NCBI RefSeq assembly: GCF_900103615.1 | Contig: NZ_FNGW01000005.1 | Location: forward strand, 305,320 to 369,319 | Origin: Romboutsia lituseburensis DSM 797 | GTDB lineage: Bacteria; Bacillota; Clostridia; Peptostreptococcales; Peptostreptococcaceae | DNA length: 64,000 nt | Reading direction: 5' to 3' | In this document: positions 44,465-54,682 of the stretch, piece after piece | Position numbering within the stretch: the stretch's first letter is position 1 | Layout: every line of letters begins with the position of its first letter | Translations under genes and position numbers: made by a program | The notes under the pieces: model-generated | Seen by the model: only the letters and a program-made list of their open reading frames with translations | Told to the model about the DNA's origin: nothing | The model's database searches: none

Positions 44465-47400
44465 TTATTTATCTATTTTTACATTTAGAGTTTGATATGT
44501 AAGTTGAGTTTTAGTTTCATTATATTCGCCATTGTATATTCTAACATTTATGCTACCATCTTGATCTTTATTATCATCAAATTTAATTTGATACTTATTA
44601 TCTACTTCAGCCTTTATTCCATCCGTATGCTCCATAACTATAGTTGCTAATAATTCATCTTTTTTATCTATATTGTATTTGCCATCTTTATCAACATCTA
44701 TAAATATAACTGGATTTTCATTTTCAGTTTCTCTAAAATCTATTGACACATCTGTTATATTATCTTTTTGAGTGCCTGTCAATTTAAGAGTTCTCGGATC
44801 GATTATATTTCTAACCCCATTAATACCCATTTTATTTATTTTAAATAAGTCTTCTACTTTAAAGTCTATAATATGTTTATTATCTTCTTTTTTAAACTCT
44901 GTTATAGGGTCTATTTTATTAAGTGTAATCTCTTTTATTCTTGGAGTAGTATCTTCTACATTTATTTTTATGTCCCCTCTCTTAGTTTTTATTTTCTCAC
45001 CTTTACTATTTTTCTCATATATATATAGTGTTATTGTTGCAGAACCTTCTTTTCCATCTTTATCTAAATTAATTTTTAAATTTTTATTTTCATTAGATAT
45101 ATTGTCCTTAGAAATTATATCTGAATTTGATGTTTCTACTACATATTGTCCTATATTATTCCCTAAAGCTACATCAACTTTTCCCTTTAAGTATCCAGCT
45201 GATGTATATTCCTCTAGTTGTAACTCTAAAGTATTATCATCTTGTTTTCTATATCTATCTAAATCAACATCTATTGTAGATGATGTTGTATTTAACTTAT
45301 ATGTTGAACTTGTTGATATCTCTGAAGATACACTTACACTTAAATTAGTACCACTCATATCTTTTCCATCATACTGTAATTTAACTGTACCAGTTGCTGT
45401 TTTAAAAGTTGAGTCTAAGGCCGGTGTAATATTTATATTAAACTCGCCCTTCTTATTTCCATCCCCTAATTCTTCTAATTTGGCAATTGCTACACTTTTA
45501 CTATTACTTGTAACTTTATTTGTACAAGTTACTTGATTTAAACTTGCTGACGGAATAGGGTCTCCATATTTATCCGTTATAGTAACTTTAACATCTTCAC
45601 TATTATCTTCTTTATTTAACATTTTGATTGATGTTTTTTCAAATTTATATGAATTTGGTTTACGTTTATTACTTTCTGTTGCTTCATTAACAGTTATATC
45701 ATATATTTTTTTTACATCTCCCATTTTCACAGTTATTGTTGCTTTTCCATCAGCCTTGGCTTGTAAGTATACAGTATTAGAAGCTTTATCAACAAGGACT
45801 GGTAAAACATTTGAGTTAGAAGATTCTATACTGTATCCATCTGTTACTCCATCTACTTTTGAACCATTAAGGTTAGTTATATCTATGCCCTTTACTTTTA
45901 ACTTTTCTCCTATTAACAATGTTTTACTATTCATTTCAACTTCATTAGTTGAACTTTGTTGTAACATAAAAGTTGTATCTCTTATTTCTTTCACATCTTT
46001 ATTTTTGTCTTTACAAGTCACAACTTTTTCTGATGTTTTAAATTCCTTTGTACCTTTTGTTAAAGTTACCTTATACCAGAAACTATCACTTGTTGTAAAA
46101 TCTTCAGTTGTTTTTAATAAACCTGTAGTTGATTCTTTAGATTTATCAACTTTATCTCCATCTAATTCATAAAATACAGGCTGATTTGCAGTAAATTTAA
46201 CTTTCCATCCTAATGATTCTAACTCTTCTACACTTCTTTTTTGACCATTATTTACTGTAAATTCAAGGTATTGTATTCCATCTAGCCCTATTTCTGAAGT
46301 AACAGCTTCTACACTACTTATTTCAGTACTATATGTAAAATTATGAGTAGTTGTTTTACCTAAGTTACTTGTTATCTTAACTGTGTTTGTTCCACTATTA
46401 AATGTTTTATTAAATACAACTTTTGCTTCTGTTCCAGCTTCATTTACTGTATATGAAGAAACACTATTTCCACTTATCTCTATTTTATTTCCATCTATTC
46501 TCTTTAATTCTTTACCAACTATCTTTATAGTATTGTAGTTAACTAAAGATACACTGCTAACTATAGCTTCTGGATCTTCTGGCGCTTTTTGAGTATCTTT
46601 AATTCCATTTATACTTGCCGATGGTATACCATTACCTATTTCAGTTACTTGATTAAACTTCTTATCTTTTAATAAGTTTGATTGAGAAGTTGCTAAAGAT
46701 TTACCAACTATTACAACTGGATCTTGTTCCTTAGCTGCAAGTACTCCTACTGCTAAAGCATCTGCTATTTCATCTTGCTTGTTTACTTGCCCTGATTTAG
46801 TTACATATACATTGTCATATGAACTACTTGTATAGAATTCTTTTACAACTGCTGCATTTGTATCTTGTCTTCCACTACCTTCTAGTCTCTTTTTAGTTCC
46901 TGGTAATGAATTTTGAGTTGTACTTGATACTGAATTAGTACCACCTATTACGTAAGAAGTATTTACACCTTCTCCATTTATGTATGCCTTAGTTTTATCA
47001 TCTAATCCATTTTTAGGATGAGCTAATATTATTGGCATTTCATTTTGAGCTGCTGGAGCTGCTACACTTACAGCATCCGCTAATACTTCACCATTTGCTA
47101 CTGCTATCTTTGATATATCAGATATATCATCTATTTTTTTAGCTACTTCTAAAGCTGTATCATATTTACTGTTACCAGCTATTCTATTTACAGTTATACC
47201 CATAGCTTGTATTTCAGATTTTACTGAATCATTTACTGAGTTTAATCCACCAACTATATCAACTGTTTTTACTTGACGTCTAGTTAATTCAGCTTTAGTA
47301 TCTGCATTTAACTTATCACTTTGTGTCATTAATATAGGTGCATTTTTTAATGATGCATATGGAGTTGCTGTTAAGGCATCTACTATACCTTTTTGTCCGT

Positions 47401-47617
47401 TTACTATTACAGCATGTTTAGAGCTTGAGCTGTAATTTTTACTTATTTCTACTGCTGTTTTGTATCTATCATTTCCTGCTATTTTACTTGATGATACTGC
47501 AGTTCTTGGAGATATAGAGTCTGCTTTAGCCTCTATTCCAAATGTTGTTGCTATTGTTGTTGCTAACATCGTTGTAGCCATAACTTTCGCTATGACTTTC
47601 TTTTTCCTTTTTAACAT
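44465..47617 (-). CDS. Large CWB2 surface protein with Ig-like repeats
   Basis: A 1050-residue exported protein. After the signal peptide (to about 32), three CWB2 repeats lie at the N terminus (about 43-345; GNDRYKTAVEIS, GNSKYDTALEVA, GSGRQDTNAAVV). Then come about 700 residues of beta-rich, Ig-like segments, one near 355-440 with an IPT/TIG look and one near 560-660 with Big-2-like KADGKATITVKMGDV. It is probably an adhesin or structural surface protein that projects from the wall. The start at 47617 (ATG) follows GAGGTGAG; the upstream GTG is inside that box. No catalytic motif seen. Confidence 0.85.
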   Translation of the reverse strand: MLKRKKKVIAKVMATTMLATTIATTFGIEAKADSISPRTAVSSSKIAGNDRYKTAVEISKNYSSSSKHAVIVNGQKGIVDALTATPYASLKNAPILMTQSDKLNADTKAELTRRQVKTVDIVGGLNSVNDSVKSEIQAMGITVNRIAGNSKYDTALEVAKKIDDISDISKIAVANGEVLADAVSVAAPAAQNEMPIILAHPKNGLDDKTKAYINGEGVNTSYVIGGTNSVSSTTQNSLPGTKKRLEGSGRQDTNAAVVKEFYTSSSYDNVYVTKSGQVNKQDEIADALAVGVLAAKEQDPVVIVGKSLATSQSNLLKDKKFNQVTEIGNGIPSASINGIKDTQKAPEDPEAIVSSVSLVNYNTIKIVGKELKRIDGNKIEISGNSVSSYTVNEAGTEAKVVFNKTFNSGTNTVKITSNLGKTTTHNFTYSTEISSVEAVTSEIGLDGIQYLEFTVNNGQKRSVEELESLGWKVKFTANQPVFYELDGDKVDKSKESTTGLLKTTEDFTTSDSFWYKVTLTKGTKEFKTSEKVVTCKDKNKDVKEIRDTTFMLQQSSTNEVEMNSKTLLIGEKLKVKGIDITNLNGSKVDGVTDGYSIESSNSNVLPVLVDKASNTVYLQAKADGKATITVKMGDVKKIYDITVNEATESNKRKPNSYKFEKTSIKMLNKEDNSEDVKVTITDKYGDPIPSASLNQVTCTNKVTSNSKSVAIAKLEELGDGNKKGEFNINITPALDSTFKTATGTVKLQYDGKDMSGTNLSVSVSSEISTSSTYKLNTTSSTIDVDLDRYRKQDDNTLELQLEEYTSAGYLKGKVDVALGNNIGQYVVETSNSDIISKDNISNENKNLKINLDKDGKEGSATITLYIYEKNSKGEKIKTKRGDIKINVEDTTPRIKEITLNKIDPITEFKKEDNKHIIDFKVEDLFKINKMGINGVRNIIDPRTLKLTGTQKDNITDVSIDFRETENENPVIFIDVDKDGKYNIDKKDELLATIVMEHTDGIKAEVDNKYQIKFDDNKDQDGSINVRIYNGEYNETKTQLTYQTLNVKIDK

Positions 47618-47785
47618 ATTTCTCACCTCTACATTTTTTACTATATTTACAAATTATGTTAAATATAGCAATTATAACCTTATTGTACCTTATTTTTTTT
47701 ACTATATCAATAATTCTTAGCCTTGTATTCATATTTTACAAATTTGTAATTTTTTTGTTATCTTTAGTTTGTTAGATTGCTAATC

Positions 47786-47819
47786 AAAAAACTCCTTTTC
47801 TTATAAGAAAAGGAGTTTT
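47786..47819 (-). terminator. Intrinsic terminator after the LtaS-type gene
   Basis: A 15-bp stem AAAACTCCTTTTCTT with complement is followed by TTTTTGATT on the minus strand. Confidence 0.85.
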
Positions 47820-47826
47820 CTAATAA

Positions 47827-49851
47827 TTATTTAATTTTTATTTCATTTGAACTACTTAGTTGTGCATCATTTCTACCTAGTTGCTTTACAGATACGGTGT
47901 CCATTTTATCTACACTTTTTATTTCTAAAGTTTTATCATTTATAAATTTAGTTTCGCATTTTTTATTATTTACATATACTACACTTTGCTGTGTAAAGTT
48001 TTTACCTTTAATTGTTGTTGTATTACCTTTTTTATCAACTTTGTCTACAGTTATATCAAATAATCCCATTCTCATTTCACCTTGTATAGGTTTATCTTTA
48101 TCTGAGTTTATTGAGTATTGTTTTCCAAATAATATATCATACTGCATTGATTCTAAGTCTTTTTGATAATTTTCATCATTTCTTAATAATGCATGTATTC
48201 TTTCCATAGGTCCATATTCTGCTCCAGCTAGTGTAAATAGCTCTGTACTTAATTGATATGCTTCTAAATCTAGGTTTTGTTTTTGCCCTGTATTATAGTT
48301 TGCATATATACCTACTGGTACTTCATATTTATCTAAATAAAAATCGTCATTTTTAAATACATTTAATGCTGGCATATGATCTGAGAAAAATACAACTATA
48401 GTATCTTCTTTCATTTCATTTACCATTTTTATTGTTTCTCCAATATATTCATCAGTTTCTTTTAACTGATTAGCATAATAGTATAATTGATTTTTATCAG
48501 TTTCTGTTAAAGGTGCTTGTACTTCTACTTTAACTGGCATATCTATTCCTAGATCATTTTCAGGATATTTACTATGGCATTGTGCTGTTATTACATATAT
48601 TAAGTCTTTTTCTACTGTTGATTCTAACGATTGCTGCATATATTCTTTTAGTACTTTATCTTTGCTCCAATTTAATGGTGTTTTTTCTATTCCTTGCATG
48701 TATTCCATAGATACAAATCTATCAAACCCTAGATTATTTAATGCTGTGTTTCTACTATAAAAATTACCTTGGAAGTTATGAATTATAGTAGCTTTATAAC
48801 CTTGCTTTTTTAATGTCGATGCTACTGAGTTGATAGCTTTTTGTTTTGCTATTGTATCATAAGGTATTTCTCCAGGTATTAAATAGTCAAAGTTATTTCC
48901 TGTTAATACTTCAAATTCTGTTCTAGCAGTTCCTCCACCTGTAGTAGGTGCATTCATTACTCCACTTGTATTTTCTTTTGATAATTTTCTAAAGTTTGGT
49001 ATTGGATCTTCACTAAATTTAGCTTCTTTTATTAATGTAGGATCCATAAATGACTCTAGCTGAACAAACATTATATTAGGCTTTTTATCTGTAGATACTT
49101 TCTTAACTTTTGTACCATTTGAACTCATTGCAGGTACTGCATTCATATTATTTTTTATATTTTCTATTTGAGCTTTATCGTATCCTTCTGGTTTCTTTCT
49201 TATATAGCTATACCATGAATCTAATACTGAGTATACAAATCCATTATAATAATATGATTCTTTTAAGTCCCATCTTAGTGCATCTAATATTTTTCTTTCT
49301 CTTAGTGATGTTGCACTTACTGTAAATACTATTGCTATTATTATAGCTAGTATTATATTTGTAGGACTTGTTATTCTAATTGAGTTTTTTTCTTGCTTAA
49401 ATAAATATATTGTTATTAATATACATATAACTAATGCTAATACTACTCCTATTATCATGTATATATTTATATATTTATTAGCTATACTCATACCATCTCT
49501 TATAGAGAATATATCTGAGTATGTTAGAGGCATTCCTCTTAAATTTGTCATAAAGGCACTTATTAACGATATTGATATTATCAATAATGATATTAAAAAA
49601 TAGGCTGTTTTCTTTCTTTTTAATAAAAATATTATTGATGTTAATATTAATATTATTAATAGATTTATTACAAATGCATTTGTTCTATCTTTTGCAAATG
49701 TAATTATTGATTGTATATCTTGTCTTTGTATATATTCAGTTACAAATAGTAGTATAAATCCTCCTACTAACCAACTTAATAATTCTTTAATTGAGGATTT
49801 AGTTATTTTAAGATGCTTATTTTTATTGCTTTTTTTGTTTTGAATATTCAT
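47827..49851 (-). CDS. LtaS/phosphoglycerol transferase-family membrane enzyme
   Basis: About 674 residues (frame from the ATG at 49851; the one at 49860 abuts the ribosome site). Five N-terminal helices (to about 185) are followed by a sulfatase-fold outer domain with NIMFVQLESF (metal Glu), GGGTARTEFEVLTG (nucleophile Thr about 308) and VVFFSDHMPAL. LtaS-type enzymes move glycerol phosphate from phosphatidylglycerol onto a polymer outside the cell. The last 80 residues add a small beta domain (TTIKGKNFTQQSVVYVNNKK) that resembles an IPT/TIG fold. It could modify the wall polymer or make lipoteichoic acid; which one is unclear. Confidence 0.9.
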   Translation of the reverse strand: MNIQNKKSNKNKHLKITKSSIKELLSWLVGGFILLFVTEYIQRQDIQSIITFAKDRTNAFVINLLIILILTSIIFLLKRKKTAYFLISLLIISISLISAFMTNLRGMPLTYSDIFSIRDGMSIANKYINIYMIIGVVLALVICILITIYLFKQEKNSIRITSPTNIILAIIIAIVFTVSATSLRERKILDALRWDLKESYYYNGFVYSVLDSWYSYIRKKPEGYDKAQIENIKNNMNAVPAMSSNGTKVKKVSTDKKPNIMFVQLESFMDPTLIKEAKFSEDPIPNFRKLSKENTSGVMNAPTTGGGTARTEFEVLTGNNFDYLIPGEIPYDTIAKQKAINSVASTLKKQGYKATIIHNFQGNFYSRNTALNNLGFDRFVSMEYMQGIEKTPLNWSKDKVLKEYMQQSLESTVEKDLIYVITAQCHSKYPENDLGIDMPVKVEVQAPLTETDKNQLYYYANQLKETDEYIGETIKMVNEMKEDTIVVFFSDHMPALNVFKNDDFYLDKYEVPVGIYANYNTGQKQNLDLEAYQLSTELFTLAGAEYGPMERIHALLRNDENYQKDLESMQYDILFGKQYSINSDKDKPIQGEMRMGLFDITVDKVDKKGNTTTIKGKNFTQQSVVYVNNKKCETKFINDKTLEIKSVDKMDTVSVKQLGRNDAQLSSSNEIKIK

Positions 49852-49936
49852 TTGTATCATCCCCTATTCACTTATTCTAAAAATCAATCGACTATTTATT
49901 ATATCATAGGAGTATCTTTTTTTATTATTTGATTAA

Positions 49937-49971
49937 AAAAAGAGCTTATCATTTTACTGATAAACTCTTTT
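49937..49971 (-). terminator. Intrinsic terminator after the second S-layer-like gene
   Basis: A 13-bp stem (AAAAGAGTTTATC against GATAAGCTCTTTT) is followed by TTTAATC on the minus strand. Confidence 0.75.
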
Positions 49972-50011
49972 CATTTTTATAATTCTAAATATTATATTGT
50001 CTTATTTCAAA

Positions 50012-51832
50012 TTATTTAAATAATCCTACTAACTCAACTATCTTTTCTATTACTATAGACGATATACCATTTCCTACTTGAGTTATTTTCTCTACTTTTG
50101 TTAATTTGTTTTCTACTGCTGTTTCTTGCATTGTAGATAATCCATTTGTAGATAATACTATTGGTGCATTTTGCTTCCCTGCTAATGGTGCTGCTGCTAA
50201 TGCATCTATTAGTGCTGCATTTCCATCTTTAGCTACGAAAACTTCTGTTGCATCTTGGTAATATGCATTTATAACTTTAGCGTTAGTATCTTTTCTTGTT
50301 TCACCAGCTAATCGTACTACTGTTTTATCATTATCTATAGTTTGTAATTTAGCTTCTAATGATTCTGTAACAGAGTTAACTCCACCTATTATTTCTAATT
50401 CTTTTCCTGTTAAGAATTTAGCTGCTTCATCTGTTAATTTTTCTTTGTTTGTTACTATTATTGGTGCATTAAGTTCAGCTGCTTTTGCAGATATACTCAT
50501 AGCATCAGCTTCTCCAGCTCCACCAACTACGAATGCTTTATTTGTAGTGTTTTGAGTTGTATCTAATTTCTTAGCTATAGCTAATGAAGTTTCATATCTA
50601 TCTTCTCCAGCTATTCTTTCTACAGCTTTAACTCCTAATTTATTTAATTTTTCTTCTAATTCTGGAGCTATTTTAGTAGTTCCTCCTACTAAGTATATAG
50701 TTTTTGATTTTAAATCATCTCCTAAAAGTCTTAACATTTCTTCTTCAGTTTCTTTTGTTAATTCTTTTCCGTTAGCTAATAATATTGGTGCATTTTCTTG
50801 AGCTGCTAATGGTGCTGCTGCTAATCCATCTACTATTGCATCTTTACCTACAAATACTATTGAACTTGCAGTTGTTGAACCACTGAAAGTAGCTTTACTT
50901 ATTTCTACAGCTGTCTTGTATCTATCTTCTCCAGCCATTAAGTCAACTCTTGATGTATTGTTTAATTTATCTTGTAATAATACTTTAGTAGCATTTACTG
51001 CTGATGGATTATGACTTGATATTCCTATTATTTCTACAACTTTATCTGCTTCCTTTATAGCTATATCAAATGATCCTGCAAATCCTAAGTCTTCGTTATT
51101 ATCTATTATTTCTATAGTTTTACCAGCTGTTTCTTCCTTTAATAATCTTTCTGCTAATTCATTTCCTTTAGCTGTTAGGAAGTACCCATTTACTAAATCT
51201 GTAGCTTCTAATTCTGTAGAATTTCTAACTATTATTTCATTTATTTTTCCAGCTTCTATTTTAGTATAATTAGTTTCAAATCCAGTTGCTTTACCTTCGT
51301 TATCAGTTACTATTTTAGTAAAATCTAACTTGTCATCTCCTACAGTTACTGTAGCTATTATATCTTCACCTTTTTTAACTTCTACTATATTATTTGGTAA
51401 TTGCTTTGCTGTTAATTCTACATTTAATTTTACTGCATCTAATATTTCAGAAACTGTTTCGTATTTTTCTATTTTATAGTCTACAACTTTATTTGCTATT
51501 ACTTGGTGACCTTTATCTTGTATAGTTACTTTTACAGATTCACCATTTTTTAATTCTTTTATTTCATTTTCTAAAGTTATATGTGACTTTAATTCCGCTC
51601 CATCTAATTGTATATCGTAAGCACAAGTACCTAGCTCTGCACCTGCTTTAGTTTCTTGATATTTCACATTTAATGCTTTTTCTATTTCTTTAACTAGCTT
51701 TTCTGCATTTGCTGCATTTATTATAGATGTTTCTTTTTGATTTGTAGCGTTTTCTCCATTTGCAAATGCTGGTGCTACTGTAGTAGCTACCGTTACCCCC
51801 GCCATTAATATTGCCATGTTCTTCTTTTTCAT
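50012..51832 (-). CDS. Second S-layer-like CWB2 protein
   Basis: A 606-residue exported protein: signal peptide MKKKNMAILMAGVTVATTVA (1-24), a unique region (25-295), then three CWB2 repeats (296-606; GEDRYKTAVEIS, GEDRYETSLAIA, GETRKDTNAKVI). Repeats of Ala, Gly, Glu and Lys codons of one type suggest high expression. Remote similarity to the other two S-layer-like proteins is visible, for example LVNGYFLTAKGNELAERLLK versus the FYANTGTK and LNMKGNELFNYI segments. The single Cys is at 70. The start at 51832 follows GGAGG; ten earlier codons overlap it. Likely a second S-layer subunit or an alternative to the first. Confidence 0.87.
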   Translation of the reverse strand: MKKKNMAILMAGVTVATTVAPAFANGENATNQKETSIINAANAEKLVKEIEKALNVKYQETKAGAELGTCAYDIQLDGAELKSHITLENEIKELKNGESVKVTIQDKGHQVIANKVVDYKIEKYETVSEILDAVKLNVELTAKQLPNNIVEVKKGEDIIATVTVGDDKLDFTKIVTDNEGKATGFETNYTKIEAGKINEIIVRNSTELEATDLVNGYFLTAKGNELAERLLKEETAGKTIEIIDNNEDLGFAGSFDIAIKEADKVVEIIGISSHNPSAVNATKVLLQDKLNNTSRVDLMAGEDRYKTAVEISKATFSGSTTASSIVFVGKDAIVDGLAAAPLAAQENAPILLANGKELTKETEEEMLRLLGDDLKSKTIYLVGGTTKIAPELEEKLNKLGVKAVERIAGEDRYETSLAIAKKLDTTQNTTNKAFVVGGAGEADAMSISAKAAELNAPIIVTNKEKLTDEAAKFLTGKELEIIGGVNSVTESLEAKLQTIDNDKTVVRLAGETRKDTNAKVINAYYQDATEVFVAKDGNAALIDALAAAPLAGKQNAPIVLSTNGLSTMQETAVENKLTKVEKITQVGNGISSIVIEKIVELVGLFK

Positions 51833-51930
51833 AAAAATTTTCCTCCAGTTGTTTTCCCTCAAATTTGATTTTTTAAATTTTTATTTAAAGCTAACATCTC
51901 CAATTTCTTTTCTCATTCTCACATCGAGTA

Positions 51931-51959
51931 ATATTATATTATTTTTTAATTCAGTTCAA
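51931..51959 (-). promoter_or_regulatory. Candidate sigma-A promoter of the second S-layer-like gene
   Basis: TTGAAC (51954-51959) with TAATAT 17 bases on, or TATAAT 15 bases on, on the minus strand. Confidence 0.4.
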
Positions 51960-52187
51960 TCCTTTTCCTAACATTTTATTCATGTATATTTATCCATAAT
52001 TGTATAAATATAGTTTTAATTCATATATTTAACTTGGTTAATATTGTATTTTTAATTGTATATATTGAAATTACTTTATTTTAAAATTATTTTAATTTTA
52101 TTTAATGTAAATATTTAACAATCAATAAAATAGTTATTTTGTAATTATTTTACATATTTTTTTTATTATAATTTTTTATAAAAAATA

Positions 52188-52237
52188 AAAAAACTCTTAA
52201 ATTTCATAATTTAAAAATTATAAAATTCAAGAGTTTT
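52188..52237 (-). terminator. Intrinsic terminator after the L,D-transpeptidase gene
   Basis: Outer stem AAAACTCTT/AAGAGTTTT with an A/T inner helix, followed by a T tract on the minus strand. Confidence 0.8.
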
Positions 52238-52246
52238 GATTTCTAA

Positions 52247-53380
52247 CTAATTCATAGTTCCTATTCCATTAGAATCTATGTCCCAGCCATCTATATTTGT
52301 ATTTGTAGCCATTTTACCGTCATTATAGAAGTAATACCAATTACCATCTATTGTATACCAACCAGTTCTCATGTTTCCATTATCTTGGAAGTAGTACCAG
52401 TTGTTATCTATTACATACCACCCTGTTCTCATATCTCCGTTATCTTGGAAATAGTACCAGTTGTTATCTATTACATACCATCCTGTTCTCATGATACCTG
52501 TTTCCTGGAAGTAGTACCATTTACCATCAATTGTCTTCCAACCAGTTTTCATTGTTCCATTATCTTCAAAGTAATACCAGTTATTATCTATTTTCTTCCA
52601 TCCTGTTTGCATTACCCCATTTGATTCTAAGTAATACCAAGTGTTATCTAATTTCTTCCATCCTGTTTGCATTACTCCATTTGACTCTAAGTAATACCAC
52701 TTATTGTCTAATTTTTTCCATCCTGTTTGCATTACTCCATCTTTATCGAAGTAATAATTCTTTCCATCTATCTTTAGCCATCCATTTTTGTAGTAATTCT
52801 TATCCTTAGTTATGTAATACCACTTGCCGTTTTCTTTGCTCCAGCCAGGCTTTTTAACATTTAAGTCTATTTTATAGCTTGCTGCTATTTGTTCATCTGT
52901 TTGATCAGTATACTTTATTATAACATCTGTACCTACTGATACTCTATCAAATAACCATCTTACTTCACTATTATGCATTCTTATGCATCCACCAGATACA
53001 TGATTTCCTATAGAGCTTTCATTGTTATTCCCATGTATTCCATATACGCTTCCATATGATCCGCCTATATTTAAACCTAACCATCTATCTCCTAATGGAT
53101 TTTTTGGATCTCCACCAGCTATACCACCTGAGTAATAAGGTCTATTTTTTATCTTATTTACTATTGTAGTTTTACCTTGTGGTGTCGGTGTGCTAGATTT
53201 TCCTGATGCTATTTTGAATGTTTTTACTAATTCTCTATTAACATAATATCCTAGAGTATTTTTTTTAGTGTTTACTATTAATAAATGATTGCTTGCAGCT
53301 TCTGCTGGTTGTACACCATTCATTAACACTAGACACAATGTTAGCATTACTGCTATTAATTTACTTATCTTTCTTTTCAT
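52247..53380 (-). CDS. L,D-transpeptidase (YkuD) with cell-wall-binding repeats
   Basis: A 377-residue exported enzyme: signal peptide 1-29, YkuD domain (about 31-155) with IHGNNNESSIGNHVSGGCIR (His116 and catalytic Cys132), then ten CW_binding_1 repeats of 20 residues (about 165-365). It makes 3-3 cross-links between peptidoglycan stems, common in C. difficile-type walls, and resists most beta-lactams. The ATG at 53380 follows GAGGGGG; a longer frame adds 33 unlikely residues. It sits upstream of the second S-layer-like gene but has its own terminator. Confidence 0.92.
   Translation of the reverse strand: MKRKISKLIAVMLTLCLVLMNGVQPAEAASNHLLIVNTKKNTLGYYVNRELVKTFKIASGKSSTPTPQGKTTIVNKIKNRPYYSGGIAGGDPKNPLGDRWLGLNIGGSYGSVYGIHGNNNESSIGNHVSGGCIRMHNSEVRWLFDRVSVGTDVIIKYTDQTDEQIAASYKIDLNVKKPGWSKENGKWYYITKDKNYYKNGWLKIDGKNYYFDKDGVMQTGWKKLDNKWYYLESNGVMQTGWKKLDNTWYYLESNGVMQTGWKKIDNNWYYFEDNGTMKTGWKTIDGKWYYFQETGIMRTGWYVIDNNWYYFQDNGDMRTGWYVIDNNWYYFQDNGNMRTGWYTIDGNWYYFYNDGKMATNTNIDGWDIDSNGIGTMN
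52320..52760 (-). repeat. Tandem 60-bp repeats in the L,D-transpeptidase gene
   Basis: Seven or so near-identical 60-base units encode GWxxIDNNWYYFxDNGxMxT. Adjacent units differ at only a few bases, so unit number may vary among strains. Confidence 0.85.
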
Positions 53381-53572
53381 AGTACATTCCCCCTCATGAT
53401 AAGTAATAATTAGACTAATGATACATATTTCCTTCATTCTTTTTCTTACCAATTGTAAGTAACTTCTCCATTTTATCACATTTTATTTATTTTTACACAT
53501 TTATGTGATAATTTAATATATACAATTTTGTAATATTTGCGAAATTTTACTTATATGGTTTTAAACAAATTG

Positions 53573-53602
53573 TAAAATCCTCCTTTTACAAGGAGGATTT
53601 TA
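53573..53602 (-). terminator. Intrinsic terminator after galE
   Basis: A 12-bp perfect stem (AAAATCCTCCTT and complement) with a 4-nt loop, 52 bases past the stop. Confidence 0.8.
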
Positions 53603-53653
53603 ATAGTTTATTAATAATATTAAATTATTTATAAAATTATTCCATATCTATAG

Positions 53654-54682
53654 CTATTTCGTCAAAACTTCAGTAGTATATCCATTCGGGTTTTGACTTT
53701 GCCATTTCCAAGAGTCTTTGCACATTTCTTCTATAGAATACTTTGCTTTCCATCCTAATTCTTTTTCTGCTTTAGTAGGATCTGCATAGCAAGTAGCTAT
53801 ATCTCCAGCTCTTCTATCTGTTATTTTATATGGTATTTCTTTTCCACTTGCTTTAGAGAAAGCTTTTACTAGATCTAATACGCTATATCCCTTACCTGTA
53901 CCTAAGTTATATGTAACTAAGCCAGGATTTTCTTCTAATTTTTTTAGAGCTTTAACATGCCCATGAGCTAAATCTAATACATGGATGTAATCTCTTACAC
54001 CTGTACCATCATGAGTATTATAATCATCTCCAAATACATTCACATATGGTAATTGTCCTATTGCTACTTTAGTTATATAAGGCATTATATTGTTAGGTAT
54101 TCCATTTGGTTCTTCACCAATTCTCCCACTTTTATGAGCTCCTATTGGATTAAAGTATCTAAGTATCGCTACATCTAAATCTTTATTTGCATAACATATA
54201 TCTCTTAACATATCTTCAATCATCAATTTAGTTCTTCCGTAAGGATTTGTAACTGATAAAGGGAATTCTTCTAAAATTGGACATGTATGAGGTTCTCCAT
54301 AGACTGTTGCAGATGAACTGAATACGAATTTATTCACATTATATTTCTTCATCATTTCAAATAAATTTAATGTATTTATTAGATTATTTGTATAATATTC
54401 CACTGGCATAGATACTGATTGCCCCACAGCTTTAAGCGCTGCAAAGTGTATTATAGAGTCAATTTTATTTTCTTTAAAAACTAATTCTAATGCATTTTTA
54501 TCAACGATATCTATTTCATAAAATTTTGGTTTGTGTCCCGAAAGCTCTTTTATTCTATCTACTACTACCTTATGGCTATTACATAAGTTATCTGCTATAA
54601 TGACGTCATATCCAGATTCTAATAATTCTATACAGGTATGGCTTCCTATATATCCTGCCCCGCCAGTAACTAAAACTGCCAT
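53654..54682 (-). CDS. galE: UDP-glucose 4-epimerase
   Basis: A 342-residue SDR: VLVTGGAGYIGSHTCIELLE, HFAALKAVGQSV, SSSATVYGEP, NPYGRTKLMIED (Tyr-Lys pair), and a C-terminal KAELGW-type segment. It interconverts UDP-glucose and UDP-galactose (or N-acetyl forms) for glycan synthesis. The ATG at 54682 is preferred over an upstream GTG next to the AGGAAGG box. It lies beside galU but is separated by a terminator. Confidence 0.95.
   Translation of the reverse strand: MAVLVTGGAGYIGSHTCIELLESGYDVIIADNLCNSHKVVVDRIKELSGHKPKFYEIDIVDKNALELVFKENKIDSIIHFAALKAVGQSVSMPVEYYTNNLINTLNLFEMMKKYNVNKFVFSSSATVYGEPHTCPILEEFPLSVTNPYGRTKLMIEDMLRDICYANKDLDVAILRYFNPIGAHKSGRIGEEPNGIPNNIMPYITKVAIGQLPYVNVFGDDYNTHDGTGVRDYIHVLDLAHGHVKALKKLEENPGLVTYNLGTGKGYSVLDLVKAFSKASGKEIPYKITDRRAGDIATCYADPTKAEKELGWKAKYSIEEMCKDSWKWQSQNPNGYTTEVLTK

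Larger units (their letters stand above)
51833..52246 (-). other. 414-base leader/promoter region of the second S-layer-like gene
   Basis: It contains a leader of about 95 bases that shares a motif with the first S-layer-like leader, a candidate promoter (51931-51959) and a very A/T-rich stretch. The long terminator of the L,D-transpeptidase gene (52188-52237) is at the far end. No gene seen. Confidence 0.7.

Noticed and set aside
44772..46172. Long open frames on the plus strand opposite the CWB2 adhesin gene
   Set aside because: They are antisense to a clear coding gene, have hydrophobic low-complexity translations typical of shadows in A/T-rich DNA, and have no good starts.
52320..52760. 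Regular 60-bp repeats that look like a CRISPR-type or minisatellite array
   Set aside because: They are in frame, encode GWxxIDNNWYYF wall-binding units and have no spacers.
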